Assembly (NCBI GenBank): GCA_023395555.1
Contig: JAEWYQ010000088.1
Span: forward strand, 97,507 to 161,506
Direction of reading: 5' to 3'
DNA: 64,000 bases
Origin: Bacillota bacterium
Lineage (GTDB): Bacteria > Bacillota > Clostridia > Lachnospirales > Lachnospiraceae
Below, piece after piece: positions 16,806 through 26,317 of this stretch (position 1 is the stretch's first letter; every line of letters begins with the position of its first letter). A program made the position numbers and the translations under genes. The notes beneath the pieces were generated by a model that was not told the origin of the DNA, made no database searches, and saw nothing but the letters and a program-made list of their open reading frames with translations.

Positions 16806-17600
16806 TCAGTGTTTTAGAGCAGCAAGTTCTTCCCGGTATTGTTCCAATTTGCTTTTAAGTATAGTCAGTGTTTCCTCAGCAGAAACAACCATATCACTAT
16901 TCTTTAGATAGCTAATAAAACTGATAAAGGATTTTTTTATACTTAATTCATTAAAAACAAATTGCATAAGTCCTTTTTGCGGATGAATATAGAAAAAGAC
17001 GAGCATATTCTCAACAAGAGAGAATATGATAAAATTGTTTGGTATTTCGATACGCTCAGTACGGATCAGGATAGTATGATAGGAGGAAGTGTCAGCCAGA
17101 TTAACCATCCGTTCAATCAATGCCAACCGATCACAGGGTTCGAGCGGAGAATAGAAGTCTTCGGGTACTTCTTGAATCCTGCCGGTACGCCAAAACTCAT
17201 CAAGGCCGCTCAGAGTAAAATGGGAAGTATAGACATATCCATTTTTGATGGCATTAAAGTATAGATCACTTCTTGCAGCATACAAATCAACGACCTCATC
17301 CTTGCTTGGAAAGGAATACATGTATTTATCATAAAAGTACCGGTCGGCGCAGAAGATAAGGCATGGTTGGGTAAAGATGGCAAAAGAAAAAGAGGGTATA
17401 TTTTTAGTTAGATTTTCTTTCTCATAATGGGCTAATTCAAAGTATAGTTTAATAGGATCTTCTATCTTTATAAGGATGGAGCTGCATATGTTCCGAAGAT
17501 TATGGAATTGTGTTTGGTACAGTGCATGAACAGCTGAATCCAAGTACAGAGTGGCATAGGATAAATCAGATGATAACATAGGACATATAGCCCATGACAC
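16806..17600 (-). pseudogene. Truncated copy of the XRE surface-locus regulator
   Basis: About 265 codons are closely similar to the C-terminal half of the regulator at 21019-22560; shared blocks include FWRTGRI, FYSPLEP, FYIHPQKG and FVFNELS. The N-terminal helix-turn-helix and roughly the first 230 residues are missing. Just upstream, DNA from 17580 onward (CCAAGAGATTACAATAG and the following promoter) again matches the DNA upstream of the intact regulator (from about 22602). The copy therefore arose by duplication followed by an internal deletion of roughly 700 bp that fused the C-terminal half directly to the old 5' flank. The only in-frame start (GTG 17600) lies in former non-coding DNA and has no ribosome site. 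Confidence 0.82.
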
Positions 17601-17657
17601 CAGTATATAAAAAATGCCAAGAGATTACAATAGACTTTTATCTTATAGATAAATGTT

Positions 17658-17708
17658 TCATCACAATCATTATCACAGATTAAAAATTATGATTGGAAGG
17701 AATAAGAT
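17658..17708 (+). promoter_or_regulatory. Surface-regulon promoter, copy A
   Basis: The operator-like tandem CATCACA/TATCACAG (17659-17678, half-sites 12 bp apart) is followed by TTAAAA (17680-17685) as a -35 box, a 17-bp spacer and TAAGAT (17703-17708) as a -10 box. The layout is the same as at 18171, 22676 and 26318. This copy faces a decayed gene and lies beside the truncated regulator. Confidence 0.6.
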
Positions 17709-17728
17709 GTACAAAATATGCTTATTAA

Positions 17729-18150
17729 GTGTTTTCTATATCCTGTTTCAAGGGAAAGGTCGTAAGAATAGAAGCAGCTGAAAACTATGCCAATACAGTT
17801 ACCTTTGATGTACAAGGGGAGAATGGCTGTAAATTCTTAAGTGCCCTTAATGAATATGAGGAAGAAAAACTCCACATATCAGCCAATATGCACTTTTGGA
17901 TATCGATTCAACATTTGCAGGAACAATGCTGCAATACAATAAAGAAGAAAAGTGCATTTATGCAAGTGTTATGAGCCGTTATGAAAACGCGTCTGTTTAT
18001 ATTGTAAAAGACGGAGAAGTGGAGGTACATAATTTATACAGTTACGCCGTTCCATCGGAGGATGGTTTTATATCATACTATCAGTATAATGATAAAAATA
18101 TTGATAAACAGGAATTTCAATCTCTAACCAGTGTCACGCAAATTAATTAA
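17729..18150 (+). pseudogene. Frameshifted remnant of a small gene, unknown product
   Basis: Two overlapping frames read as one protein if one base is restored near 17898. The first part (GKVVRIEAAENYANTVTFDVQ ... HISANMHF) continues in the other frame as DIDSTFAGTMLQYNKEEKC and on to SEDGFISYYQYNDKN. No ribosome site precedes the first frame, so the 5' end is probably lost too. The product would be a short beta-rich protein of about 140 residues; the family is not recognised. It lies directly downstream of surface-regulon promoter copy A, so it may be what is left of a former target gene. Confidence 0.55.
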
Positions 18151-18170
18151 TGTCTGACATCCAAAATAAG

Positions 18171-18221
18171 TTATCACATTTGTTATCACAGTTTGAAATG
18201 AATATGTAATAGTGATAATAT
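18171..18221 (+). promoter_or_regulatory. Surface-regulon promoter, copy B (drives the Ig/DUF2135-like surface protein)
   Basis: Two TATCACA half-sites 12 bp apart (within 18171-18191) lie directly upstream of TTGAAA (18193-18198), a 17-bp spacer and TAATAT (18216-18221). The 21-bp operator differs from copy C at one base. The transcript would have a leader of about 150 nt before the gene at 18380. Confidence 0.68.
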
Positions 18222-18379
18222 GGTGATTGTTGGATTTTGGGATAAGGTTCAGCAATCGATCATTTTCCGGATTTTCAAATGCAGATATCTGCTGCACATA
18301 TTTTTTTATGGTTATTCTTGGAGTGTTGCCAACGAATAATAGAGCAAAAAATATATTTAAAGAAAAGGAGAAAAGCATT

Positions 18380-20935
18380 ATGAGACTCAAAGTAAAAATG
18401 CTTAAACGATCAATTGCATTTCTGGTCGTCTGCATGGTACTGGTGTCAACGCTATTGACGGCTCCGCCAACGACAGCTTTGGCAGCTAAGGCGCCTGCTA
18501 TTTCAAAAACCTCCCGTACAATTTTGGTGGGTGATAAGTACGATTTTAACATTAATAACAAGATCAAGGGATCTACTTATTATTGGGAGTCGAGTAACAA
18601 GAAAGTTGCAACGGTCAATAAAAAGGGTGTTGTAGAGGGAATTAAAAAAGGAACAGCTACCATTAAATGTACGATTAAGACGCCCAAAACTTCGTACAAG
18701 GTTTCTGCAAAAGTTACAATCCGGGTACCTGCATCTAAATTCATCATTAATAATAAGATTACTGCTCTGTCCCTTGGGCAAACTTATGATTTGAACAGAT
18801 GGCTTTATCCTGGCAGTTCTAATGATTTAACAACCTGGAGCAGCAGTGATGCCAGTATTGCCAATCCCGATTCCAAGGGTGTTTTTAAAGCTCTTTCCCT
18901 GGGAGAGGTTACGATTAAGGGAACGACGGGAAGCAAGGCGACAGATAGCGTTACAATTCGTATTTTTGATGAAAACGGAACCGTTACCAACAGTGAGGAT
19001 TTGTCGGTTGCACTCGGAAGTCCGATGCCTGTGATAACAATAAAAACAGAAGAAGAAATTAAGATTGTAATCCCTCAAGGTGATTACAGCCATCAGAAGT
19101 TAATTGTTGACGCTCCGAATGCTGATATCATCAACAATGGAAGCTTCCAGTCAGTTGATATACTGCAAATCAAAGCAAATACCTGGTATGAGCAGGCTGT
19201 AAAAAATGTTATAAATGTATCTGCTCCGAATGCCAGTATCCGCATTGAACGGAATGCCAGTGCGACATTAATCGTCGACGGGAAAAACAGCAAAATCAAT
19301 ATTGTTAATAATGGAACCATTGAAGATTTGCAGATTAATACTGCTTCGCAGGTCAATATATCAGGAAGTTCTGCACAAAATATCCCGGTTACTGTGAATT
19401 CGGCAGGCGCCAGTATTAAAACAAGCGTGCCCATGGTGCTTAATTGCAATGCTATAGTTAATTTAGAGATCATGCCGGGAGCAGAAAATACGGTAGTGCA
19501 TGTTGCCAGCAGTGATCTGATGCCAATTGTTACAGGGAGTGGTTCTATTACTGTTATAGTTGGTACGGGGGATACGGCGAGAAGTATTACAGTAAATACC
19601 AATAATAATTCTCAGAATTCAAGTTCAGGTCCCAGCAATCCCACTAATCCGGTAGATCCGGTTGACCCGGTTGACCCGGTAGATCCAGTAGACCCGGTAG
19701 ATCCGGTAGATCCGGTAGACCCGGTAGATCCGACAGAATACGGAAGTATTCGGGGGCGTACATCAGTCGTTAGCGGAAGTGCGGTTAATCTGTCAGCAGT
19801 CTCAGGAGCCGCCATTTATGTTTTAAAATACGATGGGGATGTTATCTCAGCAGTTGAATCTATTATGACTAATCCGGATACGGTTCTTACTGTCTCTGAT
19901 GAGAACGGTGATTACATGGTAGACAAACTGACCGTTGGTGATTATATTGTAGCAATTGTGAAAGAGGGTTATAAGGCTTTAGTGCAGCAAACCAGGGTTT
20001 CTGCGTCAGGAACTACAGTTGTCAATGGCCTGCTGATCCCTGTTACGGATGTTTCTGACACAAAAGGATTCGCTTCAGGCTCTTTCATAGATGCTGTTAG
20101 TGGAAATTTGGTGGCTTCCGACCTTCAATTTACTGTTAAGATCTATCGCGGCCATGATAATACATTGGGGAGCAATTATGTTACAGGAGGAACAGTCAGC
20201 GGATCCGCCTTTGCATTTGAGTTAGAGGAAGGGTATTATACGATCCAGGTGACGGATGAACGTACTCCGGTAGTTGGAGCAACCTATGCAACATCTACGA
20301 AAAATATATTTGTGTTAGGAAATGCTACTGTTTCGGAACAGGATATATTTCTTACTACTCTGAAACAGGATGGGCAGGTGACCTTTGTACTTACCTGGGG
20401 AGAATATCCGGCAGATTTAGATTCTCATTTATTAGGTCCGGTAGAAGGGAAAGATTACTTCCATCTTTATTATGCAGATCTGGACTATCCTACGGATATT
20501 GGTCATGATGATTTAGAGAATTTACATTTGCGTTTGGATTTAGATGATGTAACCTCCTTTGGACCGGAAACAACTTCGATTTATAAGTCGGTTCCTAACG
20601 GGATTTATTATTTCTATGTATACAACTATACAGGTAATCACCACGGTGATACCTTAGTAAAGTCAGGTGCAAAGGTAGTGGTTAACACCGCATCCGAAAT
20701 GAGAACATATGATGTACCGTCAAGTCTTGGCACCGGTCTGGAACTCTCATGGCTGGTATGCTCTTATAATAGTGGTACGGGTGAGATAACAACCATCAAC
20801 AAATTATTTGAAGGTGATTATTTGTATACATATTTAGAAGAGCATGGTTTTAGCGTTGAGGATGATTTTGAGGAAGAAGATATGAATAGTAGGGCTATGT
20901 TTAGAGCATTACCGGGATCTAAGTTAAAGAAATAG
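18380..20935 (+). CDS. Large secreted surface protein with Ig-like, VDP-linker and DUF2135-like domains
   Basis: This 851-aa protein has a signal peptide (about residues 1-36, ending TTALAAKAP). Two BIG2-type Ig-like domains follow (about 38-120 and 122-200, with [29 protein letters not shown] and [15 protein letters not shown] blocks). A beta-rich Asn/Ser-rich region spans about 205-415 and may be a beta-helix. Nine VDP units (residues 425-451) form a linker. A carboxypeptidase-regulatory-like beta-sandwich comes next, and finally a YfaP/DUF2135-like domain ([18 protein letters not shown] and the matching FGPETTSIY). No sortase motif is seen, so wall attachment is unclear. ATG 18380 is 9 nt after AAAAGGAG; an upstream in-frame extension lacks a ribosome site. 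Adhesion or polymer binding is inference. Confidence 0.8.
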   Translation: MRLKVKMLKRSIAFLVVCMVLVSTLLTAPPTTALAAKAPAISKTSRTILVGDKYDFNINNKIKGSTYYWESSNKKVATVNKKGVVEGIKKGTATIKCTIKTPKTSYKVSAKVTIRVPASKFIINNKITALSLGQTYDLNRWLYPGSSNDLTTWSSSDASIANPDSKGVFKALSLGEVTIKGTTGSKATDSVTIRIFDENGTVTNSEDLSVALGSPMPVITIKTEEEIKIVIPQGDYSHQKLIVDAPNADIINNGSFQSVDILQIKANTWYEQAVKNVINVSAPNASIRIERNASATLIVDGKNSKINIVNNGTIEDLQINTASQVNISGSSAQNIPVTVNSAGASIKTSVPMVLNCNAIVNLEIMPGAENTVVHVASSDLMPIVTGSGSITVIVGTGDTARSITVNTNNNSQNSSSGPSNPTNPVDPVDPVDPVDPVDPVDPVDPVDPVDPTEYGSIRGRTSVVSGSAVNLSAVSGAAIYVLKYDGDVISAVESIMTNPDTVLTVSDENGDYMVDKLTVGDYIVAIVKEGYKALVQQTRVSASGTTVVNGLLIPVTDVSDTKGFASGSFIDAVSGNLVASDLQFTVKIYRGHDNTLGSNYVTGGTVSGSAFAFELEEGYYTIQVTDERTPVVGATYATSTKNIFVLGNATVSEQDIFLTTLKQDGQVTFVLTWGEYPADLDSHLLGPVEGKDYFHLYYADLDYPTDIGHDDLENLHLRLDLDDVTSFGPETTSIYKSVPNGIYYFYVYNYTGNHHGDTLVKSGAKVVVNTASEMRTYDVPSSLGTGLELSWLVCSYNSGTGEITTINKLFEGDYLYTYLEEHGFSVEDDFEEEDMNSRAMFRALPGSKLKK
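19652..19732 (+). repeat. Nine tandem 9-bp repeats encoding Val-Asp-Pro
   Basis: Nine consecutive copies of GT(A/T)GA(T/C)CC(G/A) encode (VDP)9 between two domains of the surface protein. Synonymous changes (GTA/GTT, GAT/GAC) show that copies have partly diverged. In-frame changes in copy number would only lengthen or shorten the spacer. Confidence 0.95.
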
Positions 20936-20973
20936 CTATTTGAGCTGAAGGGTTCCAGTTTTGGAATCGGAAA

Positions 20974-21014
20974 AAGATAGGCAGATACCTTTAAATGGGT
21001 AATCTGCCTATCTT
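20974..21014. terminator. Bidirectional terminator between surface protein and XRE regulator
   Basis: GATAGGCAGAT (20976-20986) pairs with ATCTGCCTATC (21002-21012), flanked by AAAAA on the left and TTTT on the right. It lies between two convergent stop codons. Confidence 0.88.
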
Positions 21015-21018
21015 TTCG

Positions 21019-22560
21019 CTAAAGTGCCTGACACCGAGTCGAAAGTGCAGCGAAGCCAGGGGTCTTGCTCTGGGCGGCTGTCTGGGCCAGTTCCTGCTGA
21101 TATTGGCGCAGTTTCTCTCTTAAAAGCTGCAGTGTTTCCTCTGCAGGAATGACCATCTCGCTGTTTTTCAGGTAGCTTATAAAGCTGGAGAAGGATTTTA
21201 TAATACTTAATTCGTTAAAAACAAAATGCATAAAGCCTTTTTGCGGATGAATATAGAAAAAGATGAGCATATTTTCGACAAGAGCGGATATAATAAAAGT
21301 ATTCGGCACATCCATTTGATCCGGGTTGATTGCAATTGTTTGGAATGGGCTGCCGGCGGCCAGATCTATGATTCGTTCGATCAGGAGCAATCGGTCATCA
21401 GGTTCCAGAGGTGAGTAAAAATCATCCGGTAATTCATTGATTCTTCCGGTTCTCCAGAACTCATCAAGGCCCTCCAATGTAAAATAAGTGGTATAGACAT
21501 ATCCGTTCTTGATTGCATCAAAATATAAAGTACTCCGGGCAGCATATAAATCAACAATCTCATTTTTACCCGGCATCGGATACATATATTTATCATAGAG
21601 ATATCTGTCGGCACAATATAAAAAGCAGGGCTGAGTGAAGAGGGAATAGGCAAAGGAGGGCGTATTCCTTCTTAAATTCTTCTGCTCATAATCAGCCAGC
21701 TGAAGAAATAAGGACATTGGATCCTCTATCTTGGTAACGATAGCCCTGCATAGATGCTGAAGATGAGTAAACTGTGCCTGATAAAGCGAATGAACAGCGG
21801 GATCCAAATACAGCGTGGCATAGGATAAATCATAGGAGATACAGACGACTTTATCAGAGGTCAGTATCAGATATGGAAAAACCGAAGTATTATTTATATG
21901 GGAATCTACGTTATCGTAATAAACTGCGGGATTATAATTGCATCCTGACAGCATCAAGGGGAATATTTGTTTTAGGCACTGCAGATTGTAGAGCTGGTCG
22001 GGAGCGGCATCCGTATCCTGGTGCATACAAAAAACATGCTCTATGGGCAATGCCGGATTGCCATTACCGATGGTCAGGAGCAAATCCAGGAGGAAGGAGT
22101 ACTCCGGCTGAATAATGAGCTTGATGAAACCGGAATTTGCAGAGCATTCTGTCTCTAAAACAGCTTTTATTACAGAATTGACATTATGTATACCGGTGAT
22201 GGCGTTGGCGACAGAGGAAAAGGGGAATACATGATTATAACTGGTGTTATAAATGGGGACTGCAGGCTGATTTAATGTATTCACACTTTCCAATATCGTT
22301 TTGATATATTGATGTCTCTTGTAAACATCCTCTCCTATTCGTGCAATATGATACAGGTGAAGCAATTCTTCCCTTTGCATCGGAGAAAGGGTCATGGCGT
22401 TTATGACCTTTTCGACAGCTTCCACATTGGCCGGCACATACTTGCCGGTCAGCATATGCTGGAGGGAGGTGCGTTCCATTCCACTGCTCTTGGATAGGAA
22501 ATGGATGGGAATGTTTTGCTCGGAAATGTGCTTTTTTAAGGTTTTTGAGAATTCACTCAT
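21019..22560 (-). CDS. XRE-family transcriptional regulator of the surface-protein locus
   Basis: This is a 513-aa cytoplasmic protein. Residues about 8-60 form a helix-turn-helix (IPIHFLSKSSGMERTSLQHML then GKYVPANVEAVEKV), followed by LSPMQREELLHLYHIARIGEDVYKR and a long C-terminal region of unknown fold that probably senses a signal. It is divergent from the surface protein at 22823, and the intergenic region carries the tandem TATCACA operator. It is therefore the best candidate regulator of the four similar promoters in this locus. The last residues (LSTRCQAL and stop) are encoded by a REP-like palindrome (21021-21035), so the original C-terminus was replaced; the decayed copy ends differently (REELAALKH). 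The start ATG 22560 has the site AAGGAGACAAGAGTT. Confidence 0.85.
   Translation of the reverse strand: MSEFSKTLKKHISEQNIPIHFLSKSSGMERTSLQHMLTGKYVPANVEAVEKVINAMTLSPMQREELLHLYHIARIGEDVYKRHQYIKTILESVNTLNQPAVPIYNTSYNHVFPFSSVANAITGIHNVNSVIKAVLETECSANSGFIKLIIQPEYSFLLDLLLTIGNGNPALPIEHVFCMHQDTDAAPDQLYNLQCLKQIFPLMLSGCNYNPAVYYDNVDSHINNTSVFPYLILTSDKVVCISYDLSYATLYLDPAVHSLYQAQFTHLQHLCRAIVTKIEDPMSLFLQLADYEQKNLRRNTPSFAYSLFTQPCFLYCADRYLYDKYMYPMPGKNEIVDLYAARSTLYFDAIKNGYVYTTYFTLEGLDEFWRTGRINELPDDFYSPLEPDDRLLLIERIIDLAAGSPFQTIAINPDQMDVPNTFIISALVENMLIFFYIHPQKGFMHFVFNELSIIKSFSSFISYLKNSEMVIPAEETLQLLREKLRQYQQELAQTAAQSKTPGFAALSTRCQAL
21021..21035. repeat. REP-like palindrome, copy 2, overlapping the regulator stop codon
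   Basis: AAAGTGCCTGACACC matches copies 1 and 3 except for one base. It overlaps the last codons and stop of the XRE regulator on the minus strand, so the element contributes to coding sequence. Confidence 0.6.
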
Positions 22561-22675
22561 AACTCTTGTCTCCTTAATACAGTAGTATTATGCCATATAG
22601 GGCATATAGCCCATAACACCAGTATATAAAAAATACCAAGAGATTACAATAGCATTCTATATAAATATAAATATT

Positions 22676-22726
22676 TTATCACATCTGTTATCACAGATTG
22701 AAAGCTGTGATTGGAAAGAATATGAT
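22676..22726 (+). promoter_or_regulatory. Surface-regulon promoter, copy C (divergent from regulator)
   Basis: Tandem TATCACA half-sites 12 bp apart (22676-22696) are followed by TTGAAA (22698-22703), a 17-bp spacer and TATGAT (22721-22726). Of the four copies this has the best operator and -10 match. The transcript leader (about 22733-22822) contains a hairpin, TTTTATCGG (22756-22764) pairing with CCGATAAAA (22792-22800), ending 12 nt before the ribosome site. Confidence 0.75.
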
Positions 22727-22822
22727 ATACACAATATATAGAAACAGAATGGGGATTTTATCGGTGTTATATAGCGTTTTTTGCGCATAAACCGATAAAA
22801 TAAATATATAATGGAGGTACAT

Positions 22823-25792
22823 ATGAACAAGAGGATGCGAAAGTTAATTTCATGCTTTTTGCTGGTGAGTATGCTGGTAAGCCTGGTATCACAGACCACC
22901 GTGGCATCAGCAGCAAAGGCAAAGTCTCCGGCTGCTTTAACTCGGGGACAGGTCTACAAAGTAATGAATGGGCTGCTCGGGGCGACAAAAGAATCCCCCA
23001 ATATGAAGAACATTAAGAACTATAAGGAAGGAGACGCTTATTATTCTGATCTATCAATCGGATATCAGGCGGGATATCTTGCGCCGGATAAGAAGATGAA
23101 GCTGGATAAGGCAAGCGAGAAGGCTTCTTATAATTATGTAGCTAATCTCTTATCAAAAATATTAAAAGAGCCCCAGTCAAAGCTGATCGGAAAGCATAGC
23201 AAAACGGACTTTGTAACAGCGGACGGGCTTAAAAAATATCTTGCCGAAGTGTTTCCAAACCGTATCACGAAAAATCTGTCCGATAAGACCTTGGAGGGTA
23301 ATGCAATTATCACTAAGCCAAACCTTACCCTTAAGAACATCACGATTAAAGGAAATCTTGTAATCGGTGACGGTGTTGCAGATAAGGATGCAATTCTGGA
23401 TAATGTCAAAGTGACCGGAAAGCTGATTGTCCGCGGCGGTGGTGAGGATTCGATTAAAATAATCGGAAACTCCAGCATATCAGTTGTTGAGATTATACAG
23501 GTTAATAATACGGTCAGAATCAAGGTGTCCGGCGATGCGGACGTACAGCTGGTGTACATAAGCGATGGATCGAATGATGTCATTCTGACCGGTCCCATGG
23601 GAACGGTTAATGTAACCGGCAGTGATATTAATGTGACCGCAGCAGAAGCCTCCATATCCAATGTTGTTCTGTCCGGCGCGAAGAATTCTTTTTCCGTATT
23701 GGATGGTACTGAGGTGGATCGTGTGGAGATACTGGACGGAGCACAGGATACGGGCGTAAACATCCAGGGCAGTGTAAATGAAGTGTTGGTAAAGGCAGAG
23801 AATTCTACTATCAACGTGGACAAAGCCGGAACAGTTCAGAATATCACAGCCATGAATACGGCCGAGGGTGTTAAAATGCAGGTATCTGGCACTGCGGTGG
23901 TAAAGAATATAACCAGTGATGCGCAGGGGACGATCATTGCAGGAGACGGTAAAGTAGAGAATGCTGTTTTAAATGGCAATGACAGTGAGATATCAACGGC
24001 TAATACCGTTGTAACGATAGGAAAGAACGCAACAGGGGTTAAGGATAGAGGAAACAGCGCGGTTACTCCTGAGCCTGTATCACCTCCTTCCTCTTCCGGC
24101 GGCTCAGAGTATCCAAGGCCAACTGAATCACCGAGACCGACAGCAACGCCGAGGCCGACAGCAACGCCGGGACCGACAGCAACACCGGGACCGACAGCAA
24201 CGCCTGGACCGACAGCAACGCCGAGACCGACAACAATGCCGACACCAACGGCAACCCCCATTCCGGATGATGATTATGCCTGGGATGACCGCTTTGAGAC
24301 GGGGTATCCGATCATGACAATTGGAAGGCAGGATGGCGGTGCAAGCAATGTAAAAATTAAACTGAAGCTGAAAGAGGGCGTAGCCTCCCAGCAGGCTCCG
24401 GCGAGTATTTATTATGTTGTTGCTTCTGGTACAGGTACCATGCTGGCATCCAGTGAATCAATCATACATGGACACCTTGGTAAGGATTATGTAAATGGGG
24501 ATACAGTGGAGCATATGATCACGCCAGCGTCTGAAAATGGTGCTGTCAGGATTGGCGATAACTCTGAAATAGAGATACCCCTGAGAATGTATGCAACAGA
24601 AAAAAGTAAGTTGAGTGCATTCTTTGTGATCAAGACGAATGAAAAAACTTCTCCGGTTCCTTACCGGATTCAATTTGGAGAGGAGACCGGCTCCAGTTTT
24701 CTCGATCAATATCCGCCGAGCATTTATGGAACCTACTGGTCCAATCCGGAACTGACAGGGGACGGAACGATTCAAAGGAAACTTCGCATCTTTCTGAGTG
24801 AGGGACTGGACGAGCAGTCGCTTCCTGACATAAGTGCATTCACAACCACAGTATCGGGAGGAAGCATTGCGGTAAGCGGAGGCGTAATTGCTTTATCCGT
24901 ACACAATTATGAAAGAGAAACGGATGATTACGATGAGGACTGGCTTGAATTGACCTTAAGCTATGCAGAGGGGACGGATGTAAGCGATATAATCATAACC
25001 TATACACAACCGAATCAGGGAGGGCTGCAGGATAGGGCGAACGTTCCTAATCGCATGGAGAGTTTTTCTTTATATCGTATCCTTCCTACGGATTCTTACG
25101 TGTTTGAAAATTGTAGGATTAAGGATGTACTATCTCTTGATATCGATAAGATTTATTTGTCCTCTGACAGAAAGTATATGACAATTCGCCTGTCCACCGG
25201 AATTATGAATAAAAGACAGGTCGTGGGGTTGTATGAGATATTCGTGGATGGAAACAAATTGCAGAATATTGGAGCTCGTTGGAATTATGAGTTCTTTGAA
25301 CTTAACATCAAGAGTGATAGCGCAATAGAAAGAAAAGGCTCCTATAATATCACGATATCGAAAATAGACGGCAGTAAGATAATGGATTTTATAGGGCAGG
25401 AGTATGATGGGCTTGCAGGAGAAATAAGCAATGTGAAGGATGTTATTGTTAAAGCGGAAGACCCTGTACTGGATATCAACAACAAGACCCTGAGCTTAAA
25501 GCTTACAGCAGAGGATGATTTACGCGGCTATTCGGACAGCAGTTGCTTATACTGGTTGATTATCGATGGAGTATCCTATCGGTTAAGAGGCCGTATAAGT
25601 CTGACGGGATATCAAGGCATAGGAAAAGAAATTATATTTGATGCTAACAGCTTATTTGATGTTGACCTCTCTGCTATTAAGGAGAGTTCAGAGATAAAGC
25701 TGCGCTATGAACCTGTGAATTGGGCTAGAATAGAGGATATTACCGGAAAGCCATTAGATGGCTTTGAAATCCCTGTGACAGTAGTCAAGTAG
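22823..25792 (+). CDS. Secreted SLH-like / beta-helix surface protein with SwmB-like domain
   Basis: This 989-aa protein has a signal peptide ending VASAAKAKS. Residues about 36-120 resemble a divergent S-layer homology unit (LTRGQVYKVMNGLLG then GDAYYSDLSIGYQAGYLAPD). Residues about 125-410 form a parallel beta-helix-like region (LTLKNITIKGNLVIGDGV, then VTGKLIVRGGG). A Pro/Thr-rich linker of repeated PTATPG units follows (about 425-475). The C-terminal half includes a SwmB-like domain with LRIFLSEGLDEQSLPDISAF. The start is 4 nt after GGAGGTAC. The first 300 residues are nearly the same as in the protein at 30003. A wall-associated adhesin or S-layer-linked role is inference. A long terminator follows. 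Confidence 0.8.
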   Translation: MNKRMRKLISCFLLVSMLVSLVSQTTVASAAKAKSPAALTRGQVYKVMNGLLGATKESPNMKNIKNYKEGDAYYSDLSIGYQAGYLAPDKKMKLDKASEKASYNYVANLLSKILKEPQSKLIGKHSKTDFVTADGLKKYLAEVFPNRITKNLSDKTLEGNAIITKPNLTLKNITIKGNLVIGDGVADKDAILDNVKVTGKLIVRGGGEDSIKIIGNSSISVVEIIQVNNTVRIKVSGDADVQLVYISDGSNDVILTGPMGTVNVTGSDINVTAAEASISNVVLSGAKNSFSVLDGTEVDRVEILDGAQDTGVNIQGSVNEVLVKAENSTINVDKAGTVQNITAMNTAEGVKMQVSGTAVVKNITSDAQGTIIAGDGKVENAVLNGNDSEISTANTVVTIGKNATGVKDRGNSAVTPEPVSPPSSSGGSEYPRPTESPRPTATPRPTATPGPTATPGPTATPGPTATPRPTTMPTPTATPIPDDDYAWDDRFETGYPIMTIGRQDGGASNVKIKLKLKEGVASQQAPASIYYVVASGTGTMLASSESIIHGHLGKDYVNGDTVEHMITPASENGAVRIGDNSEIEIPLRMYATEKSKLSAFFVIKTNEKTSPVPYRIQFGEETGSSFLDQYPPSIYGTYWSNPELTGDGTIQRKLRIFLSEGLDEQSLPDISAFTTTVSGGSIAVSGGVIALSVHNYERETDDYDEDWLELTLSYAEGTDVSDIIITYTQPNQGGLQDRANVPNRMESFSLYRILPTDSYVFENCRIKDVLSLDIDKIYLSSDRKYMTIRLSTGIMNKRQVVGLYEIFVDGNKLQNIGARWNYEFFELNIKSDSAIERKGSYNITISKIDGSKIMDFIGQEYDGLAGEISNVKDVIVKAEDPVLDINNKTLSLKLTAEDDLRGYSDSSCLYWLIIDGVSYRLRGRISLTGYQGIGKEIIFDANSLFDVDLSAIKESSEIKLRYEPVNWARIEDITGKPLDGFEIPVTVVK

Positions 25793-25807
25793 GATATATT
25801 CCCATAA

Positions 25808-25880
25808 CATTTCCCCATGCAAATGCGATGGAAAATCTATTAAATGATTTTCATTGCATTTGCACGGGGGAATATTTTTT
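25808..25880. terminator. Long hairpin terminator
   Basis: A stem of about 28 bp with few mismatches joins 25810-25837 (TTCCCCATGCAAATGCGATG and on) to 25846-25873, with an 8-nt loop, followed by ATATTTTTTG. It serves the surface protein gene and, on the other strand, the permease remnant. Confidence 0.88.
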
Positions 25881-25882
25881 GT

Positions 25883-26161
25883 TCAAAAATCGCGCTTCGC
25901 ATATGCCTTTCGTGACAATGGATATGAAATTACGAGGATGAAGGCTGCCGCAGCCAATATGATTAAGGTTACCCACACCGTATTTGCAAACGACCATTCA
26001 ATGGCTGAAATTAACCATGTTTGAAATGCGCTGTTAAACGACCATACCATAATGAGTATGAACACCACTATGCTTGCTGTAATAATAGGGATATAAAATC
26101 CAAGGGCTTTCCCTTTGGCATATCCGATTTTGAACAAGATCGGAAACATTGACAGGTTCAT
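25883..26161 (-). pseudogene. C-terminal remnant of an ABC-2-type permease
   Basis: About 92 residues remain: FPILFKIGYAKGKALGFYI, two transmembrane helices and a terminal LSRKAYAKRDF. These match the end of the ABC2_membrane_5 type of permeases, which are normally about 200 residues or more and are partnered by an ATPase. Neither the N-terminal helices nor an ATPase gene is present upstream. A start at 26161 with a weak GAAGGG site would give an improbable two-helix protein, so this is read as a gene fragment. It is evidence of insertion or deletion at the surface locus. Confidence 0.55.
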
Positions 26162-26317
26162 AAATCATCCCTTCATGGATTAATCCATAAAAGCAGATAA
26201 CCAGGGGTGTCCAGTCCTCTTGAAAATAGGGCTGGTCGAACATAACGCCTATGTGCAAAACCGGGGTATTGTTTGCACAAGTCTTTTATTTCAATCGCAT
26301 GTGTCATTGAATTGTTC

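Noticed and set aside
16806..17600. Independent 264-residue gene
   Set aside because: The start codon lies in former non-coding DNA without a ribosome site and the frame equals the C-terminal half of the nearby regulator; called as a pseudogene.
18281..18310. Terminator at palindrome GCAGATATCTGC followed by a T7 run
   Set aside because: The palindrome has no room for a loop and lies in the leader between promoter copy B and its gene; too weak to call.
19652..19732. Possible CRISPR array at regular 9-bp repeats (also the PTATPG and PIPTSAP coding repeats at 24120-24260 and 31240-31395)
   Set aside because: Units are contiguous, in frame, without spacers and encode protein linkers; no cas gene is present.
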